Assembly: GCA_024645155.1 (NCBI GenBank)
Contig: JAHEGF010000139.1
Span: 1-8,725 of the forward strand
Direction of reading: 5' to 3'
Length of the DNA stretch: 8,725 nucleotides
Source of the DNA: Phyllobacteriaceae bacterium
GTDB lineage: Bacteria > Pseudomonadota > Alphaproteobacteria > Rhizobiales > Rhizobiaceae
Shown in pieces: positions 1 to 6,108 of the stretch. Within the stretch, counting starts at the first letter, position 1. Each line of letters opens with the position of its first letter. Made by a program: the position numbers and the translations under genes. Below the pieces are notes generated by a model that made no database searches, had not been told where the DNA came from, and was given only the letters and a program-made list of their open reading frames with translations.

Positions 1-69
1 GATGCCGGTCATAACATCGGGCAATACCAATGCGCCGGTCATCATGATTGGCGAAAAAGCTTCAGACAT
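1..69 (-). CDS. Possible 5' end of a leftward gene (partial, unidentified)
   Basis: On the minus strand an ATG at 69-67 opens a frame that runs off the left edge after 23 codons (beginning MSEAFSPIMMTGALVLPDV). A GAAGGA motif lies 2 nt upstream of this ATG, which is close for a Shine-Dalgarno but usable. The segment TGALVLPD resembles the first strand of amidohydrolase-type proteins, but 23 residues cannot establish a family. If real, the gene is divergent from the TerC-family gene and the two starts are only 51 bp apart. The main alternative is the plus-strand frame 2-91, which could be the tail of a gene entering from the left. Codon third positions do not separate the two by eye. Confidence 0.3.
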   Translation of the reverse strand, partial: MSEAFSPIMMTGALVLPDVMTGI

Positions 70-120
70 GATCCTTCAGGACGCGCGATGAACCACCGTT
101 TTCGCCAAGAGGCCGCCTAG

Positions 121-771
121 ATGCTCGATAATGCATTCGATTTGGGGTCCATCATCATAGCCGACATTGTGCTGTCCGGCGACAATGCCCTGATCATTGG
201 AATGGTGGCGGCTTCGCTCGCGCCCGAGCTGCGCCGCAAGGCGATCGTCTACGGCATGGTCGCTGCAGCCCTGCTGCGCATCGTGTTTGCCATCATAGCC
301 ACAAAGCTGCTCGGCATTCCGGGTCTGCTGCTCGTCGGCGCGATCCTGCTGTTTTGGGTTTGCTGGCGGCTGTTCCTCGAGATCCGCGAAAACCTGGATG
401 AAGATGCCGCCTACCGGCTTGAAACGGCTGAGGATCCGACCGAGGGCTATACCGGCAAACCGCGCCGCACCGTTGGACAGGCGCTCGTGTCAATCACCAT
501 AGCCGACGTATCGATGTCGATCGACAACGTTCTGGCCGTAGCCGCTATCGCCGACGGCAATGAACGCATGCTGATTTTCGGGTTGGGCCTGGCAATCGTG
601 CTGATGGCATTTGCCGCCACCATGATAATGAAACTGCTTGCCCGCTATCCATGGATATCCTGGCTCGGGCTGCTCGTGCTGACCTACGTTGCAGCCGAAA
701 TGTTCTATCGCGGGATCTACGATCCGCGGACCGGCATACTCGCCTTCGCATCCGCAATGAGTGGAGGTTGA
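121..771 (+). CDS. TerC/YjbE-family integral membrane protein (putative metal ion transport)
   Basis: This 216-residue protein is an inner-membrane member of the TerC family, of the YjbE-like type. What is seen: two related acidic motifs in membrane helices, ADIVLSGDNAL at about residues 14-24 and ADVSMSIDNVL at about 128-138. This is the internal duplication that marks the family, with the DN pairs at D21-N22 and D135-N136. About six or seven hydrophobic segments surround a hydrophilic central loop at about 88-118. The start is set by an AAGAGG Shine-Dalgarno at 107-112, 8 nt before the ATG. Known of the family: several members export manganese or help load metals onto secreted enzymes, and YjbE-type genes in Bacillus sit behind a Mn riboswitch. 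Nothing in the 120 bp upstream resembles that riboswitch. It lies 99 bp upstream of the TRAP operon on the same strand; a functional link to sulfonate use is not evident. Confidence 0.88.
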   Translation: MLDNAFDLGSIIIADIVLSGDNALIIGMVAASLAPELRRKAIVYGMVAAALLRIVFAIIATKLLGIPGLLLVGAILLFWVCWRLFLEIRENLDEDAAYRLETAEDPTEGYTGKPRRTVGQALVSITIADVSMSIDNVLAVAAIADGNERMLIFGLGLAIVLMAFAATMIMKLLARYPWISWLGLLVLTYVAAEMFYRGIYDPRTGILAFASAMSGG

Positions 772-784
772 ACGACGGTTGAAA

Positions 785-795
785 ATTCCCGGAAT
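785..795. promoter_or_regulatory. Short perfect palindrome upstream of the TRAP operon
   Basis: ATTCC-C-GGAAT is a perfect 5-bp inverted repeat around a single central base. It lies 75 bp upstream of the binding-protein start, in the only gap (772-870) that could hold the operon promoter. A TTGAAA hexamer at 779-784 just before it could be a -35 element, but no convincing -10 sits at the expected distance. No terminator for the preceding gene is visible in this gap. It is a candidate operator only; palindromes of this size occur by chance. Confidence 0.22.
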
Positions 796-856
796 ATGGC
801 TGCTGGATCGCCTTCGACAGCTGACCGAGGGAAGAAGAATACGAAGGCATGAGGAA

Positions 857-866
857 AAGGGAGGAT
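857..866 (+). promoter_or_regulatory. Strong ribosome binding site for the TRAP binding protein
   Basis: The purine stretch AAGGGAGGAT lies 4 nt upstream of the ATG at 871. It is one of the strongest Shine-Dalgarno-like sequences in the window, consistent with the high expression needed for a periplasmic binding protein, and it fixes the start of that gene. Confidence 0.7.
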
Positions 867-870
867 AGAA

Positions 871-1989
871 ATGTCCATTCTCAAGAAGCTGACTACCGGT
901 ATCGCAGCAGCAGCGGTAAGCGTTGCGTTCATGGCGATGCCACAAACGGCTAACGCCGAAACGAAAATACGCGTCCAATCGGTTATTCCGGCAACTGCAG
1001 ACGAAATCGTCATGCTCAAGGACTTTGCCGAGGACGTAAAGGCACTTACCGATGGTGAGGTCGTGATCGAAGTCCTGCCGGCCGGCGCGGTTGTCGGGGT
1101 GCAGGAAACACTTGATGCTGTCGATTCCGGCCTGCTTGAAGGCGGGTTTGCATGGACGCATTACTGGTCCGGAAAACATCCCGCAGCCATGCTGTTCGGC
1201 TCACCGGTTGCCGGTGCAGGCGTCGGCATGGACAACATCGCGTTCATGTCGTGGTTCCTCGTCGGTGGCGGCAAGGAACTCTATGACCAGTTGTGGAAGG
1301 AAATGGGCGTCAACGTGAAGGGCTTCATGTTGCAGCCTGTCGGCCCTGAAGCGCTTGGCTGGTTCAAGGAGCCGATCAATTCCATGGACGATTTCCGCAA
1401 GTATCGGTTCCGCACACCTCCGGGCATCCCCGGCCAGACCTACAAGGATATCGGCGTTGCTTCGGTTGCCATGGGCGGCGGTGATATTTTGCCGGCCCTT
1501 GAAAAGGGCACGATCGACGCTGCCGAGTGGTGCTGTCCGAAGCCGGACAGGGTTTTCGGTTTCCAGAAAGTCCTCAAGCATTACTATCTGCAAGGCTTGC
1601 ATCAGGTCGTCGTCAATGCCGATCTCTATATCAACGGCGATGTCTACAACTCCCTGACGCCGCTTCAGCAGAAGGCCATCGAAGTTGCTGCGAATGCATC
1701 ACTGATGAAATCTATGGCATACCGCATCAACGAAAACGGCATTGCGCTTGACAAGCTCGTCAACGAGGATGGCGTCATTCTGCATGACACCCCGGCGGAT
1801 TATTTCTCGGAGTACATGAATGCAGCCAACAAGGCGCTTGAGAAGAACGCTGAGGAAAACGCATTCTTCAAGACTGTCTGGGATAGCCAGAAGGCATTTG
1901 CCAAAACAGCTATTCCGTTCTGGGCCGGTGCTCAGACTTCGAATGCAAACCTCGGCCGGGCCTATGCTGACCAGCTGATGAAAAAATAA
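871..1989 (+). CDS. hpsK: TRAP transporter periplasmic solute-binding protein (DctP type), likely for DHPS
   Basis: This is the extracytoplasmic binding subunit of a tripartite ATP-independent periplasmic transporter, 372 residues. The N-terminus is a classic Sec signal peptide: a positive start (MSILKK), a hydrophobic core at about residues 9-23, and an ANA cleavage site at 27-29. The mature protein carries the DctP-family core FRTPPG with the conserved arginine R181, which in this family makes a salt bridge to the ligand's acidic group. The motif DILPALEKGTIDAAEW follows at 205-220, resembling the mannitol/chloroaromatic-type branch. Ligand assignment to DHPS is inferred from the genes that follow; the family alone would suggest only a small organic anion. 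A vicinal Cys pair (C221-C222) right after the conserved Glu-Trp is notable. The symbol follows the hpsKLM naming of the cluster; which letter belongs to which subunit is less certain than the family. Confidence 0.85.
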   Translation: MSILKKLTTGIAAAAVSVAFMAMPQTANAETKIRVQSVIPATADEIVMLKDFAEDVKALTDGEVVIEVLPAGAVVGVQETLDAVDSGLLEGGFAWTHYWSGKHPAAMLFGSPVAGAGVGMDNIAFMSWFLVGGGKELYDQLWKEMGVNVKGFMLQPVGPEALGWFKEPINSMDDFRKYRFRTPPGIPGQTYKDIGVASVAMGGGDILPALEKGTIDAAEWCCPKPDRVFGFQKVLKHYYLQGLHQVVVNADLYINGDVYNSLTPLQQKAIEVAANASLMKSMAYRINENGIALDKLVNEDGVILHDTPADYFSEYMNAANKALEKNAEENAFFKTVWDSQKAFAKTAIPFWAGAQTSNANLGRAYADQLMKK

Positions 1990-1996
1990 CAACACC

Positions 1997-2022
1997 GGCC
2001 CGCCCGCTACATCGGGCGGGCC
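1997..2022 (+). promoter_or_regulatory. GC-rich stem-loop after the binding-protein gene
   Basis: A perfect 10-bp inverted repeat (GGCCCGCCCG at 1997-2006 and its complement at 2013-2022) flanks a 6-nt loop, CTACAT, starting 8 nt after the stop codon. No U-tract follows (the next bases are AAACCTTA), so it is not a standard intrinsic terminator. Stem-loops in this position in transporter operons usually protect the 3' end of the binding-protein message or partly attenuate transcription, giving more binding protein than permease. That role here is inference. Confidence 0.7.
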
Positions 2023-2050
2023 AAACCTTACATGGCCTTGTGGCCGTTGA

Positions 2051-2072
2051 GATCCGGAAGAGGAGCCGGATC
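2051..2072 (+). promoter_or_regulatory. Second stem-loop, next to the small-permease ribosome binding site
   Basis: A perfect 7-bp stem (GATCCGG at 2051-2057 with CCGGATC at 2066-2072) closes an 8-nt loop, AAGAGGAG. It ends 3 nt before the GGGAGGG Shine-Dalgarno (2076-2082) of the small permease gene. The loop is itself a Shine-Dalgarno-like purine run, but no start codon is suitably placed for it. The hairpin could modulate ribosome access or be the upstream boundary of a processed message; this is inferred from position only. Confidence 0.45.
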
Positions 2073-2086
2073 ACCGGGAGGGAAAA

Positions 2087-2698
2087 ATGGCAGAACCCAA
2101 AGACAATGCACTAGAGATCGGTGACGAACTGCTCGCCGAACGCCGCGGCGGACCCGATGCGCAACTGCCCGATGACATGCATCCGATGGCAAAGCGTATC
2201 ATTCACAATATCGACACGATGAATGACTGGGTTGGCAAGCTGGTTTGCCTGATGGTCGTGCCGATTATCTTCGCGATGGTCTATGAGGTTATCGCCCGCA
2301 AATTCTTCGTCGCACCGACACTTTGGTCGTTTGACGTTTCACGCATGCTCTACGGCATGTCTTTCATGCTGGGTGCCGGCTACGGGCTGATGCGCGGTCT
2401 GCACATCCGAGCCGATTTCATTTACCGCGGATTTAGCGAAAGAACACAAGGCCGCGTCGACCTGATCCTCTATGTGGTCCTGTTCATGCCATCGATGATG
2501 TTCCTGCTCTATGCCGGTTACGAGTTTGCCCTCAAATCAATCCTTCAGGGAGAACGGGCCGGTGACAGTACCTGGGCCCCGATCGTCTGGCCGGTCAAAT
2601 CGGCGCTGGCGATCGGAGTGTTTTTCCTGCTTGTCCAGGGAATCTCTGAAATCTGCAAATCCTGGTATGCGGCAACCCGCGGAAAGTGGCCTGTGTGA
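2087..2698 (+). CDS. hpsL: TRAP transporter small permease (DctQ type)
   Basis: This 203-residue membrane protein is the small (DctQ) subunit that pairs with the large permease in the inner membrane. Four hydrophobic segments are visible at about residues 52-69, 85-103, 126-147 and 168-188, after a hydrophilic, mostly acidic N-terminal stretch of about 40 residues. The family motif HIRADF is at 106-111, in the loop after the second helix. The length is slightly above usual because of the N-terminal extension. The start is supported by GGGAGGG, 4 nt upstream; Met31 and Met34 are possible but lack such a site. Its stop overlaps the next gene's start by one base (TGATG at 2696-2700), so the two permease subunits are probably translationally coupled. 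The DHPS substrate is inferred from context. Confidence 0.85.
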   Translation: MAEPKDNALEIGDELLAERRGGPDAQLPDDMHPMAKRIIHNIDTMNDWVGKLVCLMVVPIIFAMVYEVIARKFFVAPTLWSFDVSRMLYGMSFMLGAGYGLMRGLHIRADFIYRGFSERTQGRVDLILYVVLFMPSMMFLLYAGYEFALKSILQGERAGDSTWAPIVWPVKSALAIGVFFLLVQGISEICKSWYAATRGKWPV

Positions 2699-4029
2699 TG
2701 TTTGCTTTTTCAAATGAAATCATCGGGATCCTGATGATTTGCGCGATGCTGTTCGCGATCTTCGTCGGATTTCCCATTTCCTTTACGCTGATATTCCTTG
2801 GCATCGTTTTCGGTGCGTGGGGTTTCGGCATCAAACTCACCATCTTCCTGATGACCCTGCAGTTTTACGGTTCAATGATGGAGCAGACGCTCGCCGCCGT
2901 TCCGCTGTTTGTTTTCATGGGTTTCATGATGGAAAAAGCCGGTCTGATGGAGCGATTATTCAGCGCCATACAGCTCATGCTCGCGCGCATGAAAGGGTCC
3001 TTGTATGTCGCCGTGCTATTTGTTTCGGTGATATTCGGCGCGGCGACCGGCATCGTTGGCGCATCGGTGACCATACTGGGCATCATGGCTGCGACCACCA
3101 TGAACCGGTCCGGCTATGACGTCAGGCTTGCCGCGGGCACGATCACGGCAGGCGGCACGCTTGGGATTCTCATCCCGCCGTCGATCATGCTCGTTGTCAT
3201 GGGGCCGGTGCTGGAAATACCCGTCACCGACCTGTTTGCCGCGGCGATCATTCCGGGCATATTGATGGCGGTGCTCTATCTTGTTTATTCGGTAGGCCGC
3301 TGCTGGATCAATCCGGAACTGGGACCGCCGCTTCCCGAGGAAATGATTCCCGAAGACCGGTCCCATGTCTGGCGCGAGTTTTTGGCCGGGCTGGTCCCGC
3401 CAACGGTGCTGATTGCCTTCGCGATGGGTTCGATCCTGTCGGGATGGGCGACGCCTACCGAAGGCGCCGGGATGGGTGCGTTCGGCTCCATATTGCTGAC
3501 GATCGGATATCGCAAGTTCAGCTGGCAACAGACCTATGACGCATTGATCAAGACGTTGGAGATATCAGTGCTGATCCTGTTCCTGGTCGCCGCGTCAAAC
3601 TTTTATGGCGCCGTGTTCTCACGCCTCGGCACACCGACAATGATCACGGAGTTGCTGCTATCGGTCGATTTCGGGCCGAGCATGGTCGTCATCATGATCC
3701 TCGCATTGGTGTTTATCCTCGGCTGGCCGCTGGAATGGGTTCCGATCGTCCTGATCATCCTGCCGATCCTCCAGCCGGTGTTGATCGAGTTGAATGTCAA
3801 CATGGTCTGGTTTGCTATCCTCGTGGCCGTCTGTCTGCAAACCGCATGGCTCAGTCCGCCGGTTGCGCTTTCAGCGTACTTCCTGAAGGGCGTCGTTCCC
3901 GAATGGGACCTGAAAGACATCTACTACGGCATGATGCAGTTCATGGTCATCCAGATTGTCGGACTGGGAATAGTGTTTCTCTTTCCGGAAATCGCACTGT
4001 GGCTACCGCGATATCTGTATGGCGGTTAA
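2698..4029 (+). CDS. hpsM: TRAP transporter large permease (DctM type)
   Basis: The large permease forms the ion-coupled transport channel. From the ATG at 2698 it has 443 residues, within the family's normal range, and is hydrophobic nearly throughout, with about a dozen membrane segments. Family hallmarks are the N-terminal FVGFPISFTL and the GTLGILIPPS motif at about residues 143-152, a conserved loop of the transport domain. A second proline-containing motif, LSPPVAL, lies in the C-terminal half, consistent with the repeat architecture of these permeases. The reading frame is open further upstream to a GTG at 2686, but ATG 2698 is preferred because it overlaps the stop of the small permease in the TGATG arrangement typical of this pair. 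The next gene starts 12 bp after the stop, so it is co-transcribed with the catabolic genes. Confidence 0.88.
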   Translation: MFAFSNEIIGILMICAMLFAIFVGFPISFTLIFLGIVFGAWGFGIKLTIFLMTLQFYGSMMEQTLAAVPLFVFMGFMMEKAGLMERLFSAIQLMLARMKGSLYVAVLFVSVIFGAATGIVGASVTILGIMAATTMNRSGYDVRLAAGTITAGGTLGILIPPSIMLVVMGPVLEIPVTDLFAAAIIPGILMAVLYLVYSVGRCWINPELGPPLPEEMIPEDRSHVWREFLAGLVPPTVLIAFAMGSILSGWATPTEGAGMGAFGSILLTIGYRKFSWQQTYDALIKTLEISVLILFLVAASNFYGAVFSRLGTPTMITELLLSVDFGPSMVVIMILALVFILGWPLEWVPIVLIILPILQPVLIELNVNMVWFAILVAVCLQTAWLSPPVALSAYFLKGVVPEWDLKDIYYGMMQFMVIQIVGLGIVFLFPEIALWLPRYLYGG

Positions 4030-4041
4030 AGAGAGGCAGAA

Positions 4042-5352
4042 ATGGCAGAATATCTGAAAAAGGCGCCGAAAACCGCCACGGGTGATTCCGGCGAGACCCG
4101 CCGCAAGGTGCAGTCGATCCTCGATGAAATCGAAAGCGGGCGCGAAGAATCCGCAAAACGATACGCTGCCGAGTTTGACCGCTATGGCGGCAACATTGTC
4201 GTGACGCCGGAGGAGATTGCGGCTGCGTCCAGATTGGTGCCGCAAAAACTGAAGGACGATATCCGCTTTGCCCATGACAATGTACGGCGGTTTGCCGAAC
4301 GGCAAATGGCAAGCCTGACCGACATGGAGTACGAGATCCTGCCCGGTTTCCGGGCCGGTCAGAAAGCCATTCCGTGCCATTCCGCCGGGTGCTACGTGCC
4401 CGGCGGCCGCTACAGCCACATCGCATCGGCAATCATGACAGTCACCACCGCCAAGGTCGCCGGTTGCGGTCATATTGCGGTGAGTTCGCCGCCCCGTCCC
4501 GATATCGGCATCAACCCGGCAATTGTCTACACGGCGGACATTTGCGGCGCCGACCGCATTTTGGCAATGGGCGGCGTACAGGGTGTCGCATCGATGGCAT
4601 TCGGCCTGTTCGATTTGCCATCCGCAGACATCATCGTCGGCCCGGGCAACCAGTTCGTCGCCGAGGCCAAGCGCATCCTCTTCGGGCGTGTTGGTATCGA
4701 CATGTTTGCCGGTCCCACCGACAGCCTGATCCTCGCTGACAACACCGCCGACGCTGCCATTGTGGCAGCCGACCTCGTCGGTCAGGCCGAACACGGCTAC
4801 AATTCCCCTGTATGGCTGGTTACCGATGACCGCGACCTTGCGGGCAGCGTGATGGATCTCGTGCCTGGGCTTATTGACGATCTGCCTGAGACAAACAGGG
4901 ACAACGCGACGGCGGCATGGCGCGACTACGCTGAGGTCATTTTGTGCTCCACACGCGAGGAAATGGCGGCGACCTCAGACGCCTACGCACCCGAGCATCT
5001 GACCGTTCAGGCGACTGATCTCGACTGGTGGAAAAACCGTCTGAGCTGCTACGGCTCGCTGTTTTTGGGCGAGGAAACCACTGTAGCCTACGGCGACAAG
5101 GCGTCCGGTACCAATCACGTTTTGCCGACATCAGGCGCCGCCCGCTATACCGGCGGGCTGTCGGTTCACAAGTTCCTAAAGATTGTCACATGGCAACAGG
5201 CGACCCGCGAGGGGTCGAAGCCTGTCGCAATCGCAACCGCTCGCATTTCCAGGCTTGAAGGTATGGAGGCGCACGCGCGAACGGCTGATATTCGCCTGCG
5301 AAAATATTTTCCGCGTGAAAACTTCGACCTCAGTGCTGCTGGAGACGAGTGA
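4042..5352 (+). CDS. hpsN: Sulfopropanediol 3-dehydrogenase (HisD superfamily, HpsN)
   Basis: This is a 436-residue member of the histidinol dehydrogenase superfamily. All residues for zinc binding and hydride transfer can be placed by motif: Q248 and H251 (QAEH), D352 (YGDKASGTNH), H411 (EAHA), and the catalytic pair E318-H319 (APEHL). True HisD has GPSE where this protein has GPTD (225-228), and its C-terminal substrate region (SVHKFLKIVTWQQ) differs from HisD. No other histidine biosynthesis gene is nearby. With an adjacent TRAP system, SDR and Zn-dehydrogenase, the best call is HpsN. In characterised systems HpsN oxidises (R)-DHPS with two NAD+ via sulfolactaldehyde to (R)-sulfolactate in the cytoplasm. 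GAGAGG, 5 nt upstream of the ATG, fixes the start. The stop TGA is directly followed, in the same frame, by the next gene's TTG. The alternative is a dehydrogenase for another polyol. Confidence 0.85.
   Translation: MAEYLKKAPKTATGDSGETRRKVQSILDEIESGREESAKRYAAEFDRYGGNIVVTPEEIAAASRLVPQKLKDDIRFAHDNVRRFAERQMASLTDMEYEILPGFRAGQKAIPCHSAGCYVPGGRYSHIASAIMTVTTAKVAGCGHIAVSSPPRPDIGINPAIVYTADICGADRILAMGGVQGVASMAFGLFDLPSADIIVGPGNQFVAEAKRILFGRVGIDMFAGPTDSLILADNTADAAIVAADLVGQAEHGYNSPVWLVTDDRDLAGSVMDLVPGLIDDLPETNRDNATAAWRDYAEVILCSTREEMAATSDAYAPEHLTVQATDLDWWKNRLSCYGSLFLGEETTVAYGDKASGTNHVLPTSGAARYTGGLSVHKFLKIVTWQQATREGSKPVAIATARISRLEGMEAHARTADIRLRKYFPRENFDLSAAGDE
5341..5344 (+). promoter_or_regulatory. Ribosome binding site supporting the TTG start of the SDR gene
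   Basis: GGAG inside the last codons of hpsN lies 8 nt before the TTG at 5353. The SDR frame has no ATG or GTG before its conserved nucleotide-binding motif, so this site and the TTG decide the start. Confidence 0.5.
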
Positions 5353-6108
5353 TTGCCATCCTTTGCCTGTGATCTTTCTGGAAAGATTGCGTGCGTAACC
5401 GGCGCCAGCAGCGGGCTTGGCCGAAAATCGGCCTCCGTGCTTGCCGATGCGGGCGCCCGGGTCGTCGGCATCGCCAGGCGCCAGGACCAGCTTGACGCCT
5501 GGCAATCGGAGACGCCGGGCAACACCGCAACCGTTGCGGCCGACCTGTCGGATCGTTCGCAACTGCCGGCAACGATTCTCCGCCTGGCGGAGCCGTTCGG
5601 ACCGCCCGACATCCTGGTCAATGCGGCGGGGATCAACACCCGCCAGCCAGCCGATGATGTCACTGCCGACGGGTGGGACCAGACCATTGACCTGAATTTG
5701 CGCGTCCCCTTCTTTCTCGCCCAGGCGCTGGTCGGCCAGATGCGCAAAAAGGGTTGGGGCCGTATTGTCAATTTCGCCTCGCTGCAGAGCCGCCGTGCTT
5801 TTGCCGGAGGCATCGCCTATGGCGCCTCGAAGGGTGGTGTCGAGCAGCTGACGCGCGCCATGGCCGAAGCCTGGTCCGCCGACGGCATCAACGCCAATGC
5901 GCTGGCACCGGGTTTTTTTCCGACCGAGCTTACCGGGCCGGTATTCAGCGATATCGAACGCAGTGACGCGCTTGCCCGGCAAACCTGTATCGGGCGCAAC
6001 GGCACCATGGACGACATTGCCGGTCCGCTGCTGTTCTTCTGCTCGGACGCATCGGCCTATGTCACCGGCCAGGTCCTGTTTGTAGACGGAGGGTTCACCG
6101 CCAAATGA
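5353..6108 (+). CDS. hpsO: Short-chain dehydrogenase, probable DHPS 2-dehydrogenase (HpsO)
   Basis: This is a classical SDR of 251 residues, a typical length. Motifs seen are the nucleotide-binding TGASSGLG (16-23), NAAG (90-93), the structural N115, and the catalytic S143, Y156 and K160 (YGASK); the PG turn after strand six is at 186-187. The start is a TTG immediately after the hpsN stop; starting there gives a normal SDR N-terminus. In characterised DHPS pathways HpsO oxidises one enantiomer at C2 to 2-oxo-3-hydroxypropane-1-sulfonate and works with HpsP to interconvert enantiomers so that HpsN receives (R)-DHPS. The end of strand two has Arg-Arg (42-43) with no acidic residue, which by SDR rules leans to NADP(H), while HpsO is usually described with NAD+. 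The family is certain; the specific role rests on gene order. The stop overlaps the next start as ATGA. Confidence 0.8.
   Translation: MPSFACDLSGKIACVTGASSGLGRKSASVLADAGARVVGIARRQDQLDAWQSETPGNTATVAADLSDRSQLPATILRLAEPFGPPDILVNAAGINTRQPADDVTADGWDQTIDLNLRVPFFLAQALVGQMRKKGWGRIVNFASLQSRRAFAGGIAYGASKGGVEQLTRAMAEAWSADGINANALAPGFFPTELTGPVFSDIERSDALARQTCIGRNGTMDDIAGPLLFFCSDASAYVTGQVLFVDGGFTAK

Noticed and set aside
2..91. Plus-strand frame from 2 to a TGA at 89-91 as the tail of a gene entering from the left
   Set aside because: The 29-residue translation matches nothing I recognise, and the overlapping minus-strand frame has an ATG with a plausible ribosome binding site. It cannot be excluded, so it is noted as the alternative.
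490..1179. Long minus-strand open frame across the TerC-family and binding-protein genes
   Set aside because: It is antisense to two well-supported genes, its translation is rich in Cys, His and Arg with no recognisable domain, and it has no neighbour on that strand.
1997..2022. Intrinsic terminator after the binding-protein gene
   Set aside because: The stem is perfect but no U-tract follows, and the next gene continues the same transporter on the same strand.
2686..2697. Upstream GTG start for the large permease
   Set aside because: It would add four residues and lacks a better ribosome binding site; the TGATG overlap at 2696-2700 is the usual coupling of these two subunits.
4042..5352. 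Histidinol dehydrogenase of histidine biosynthesis (hisD)
   Set aside because: The catalytic and zinc residues fit, but the substrate-region segments differ from HisD, no his genes are nearby, and the TRAP-SDR-MDR context matches DHPS catabolism.
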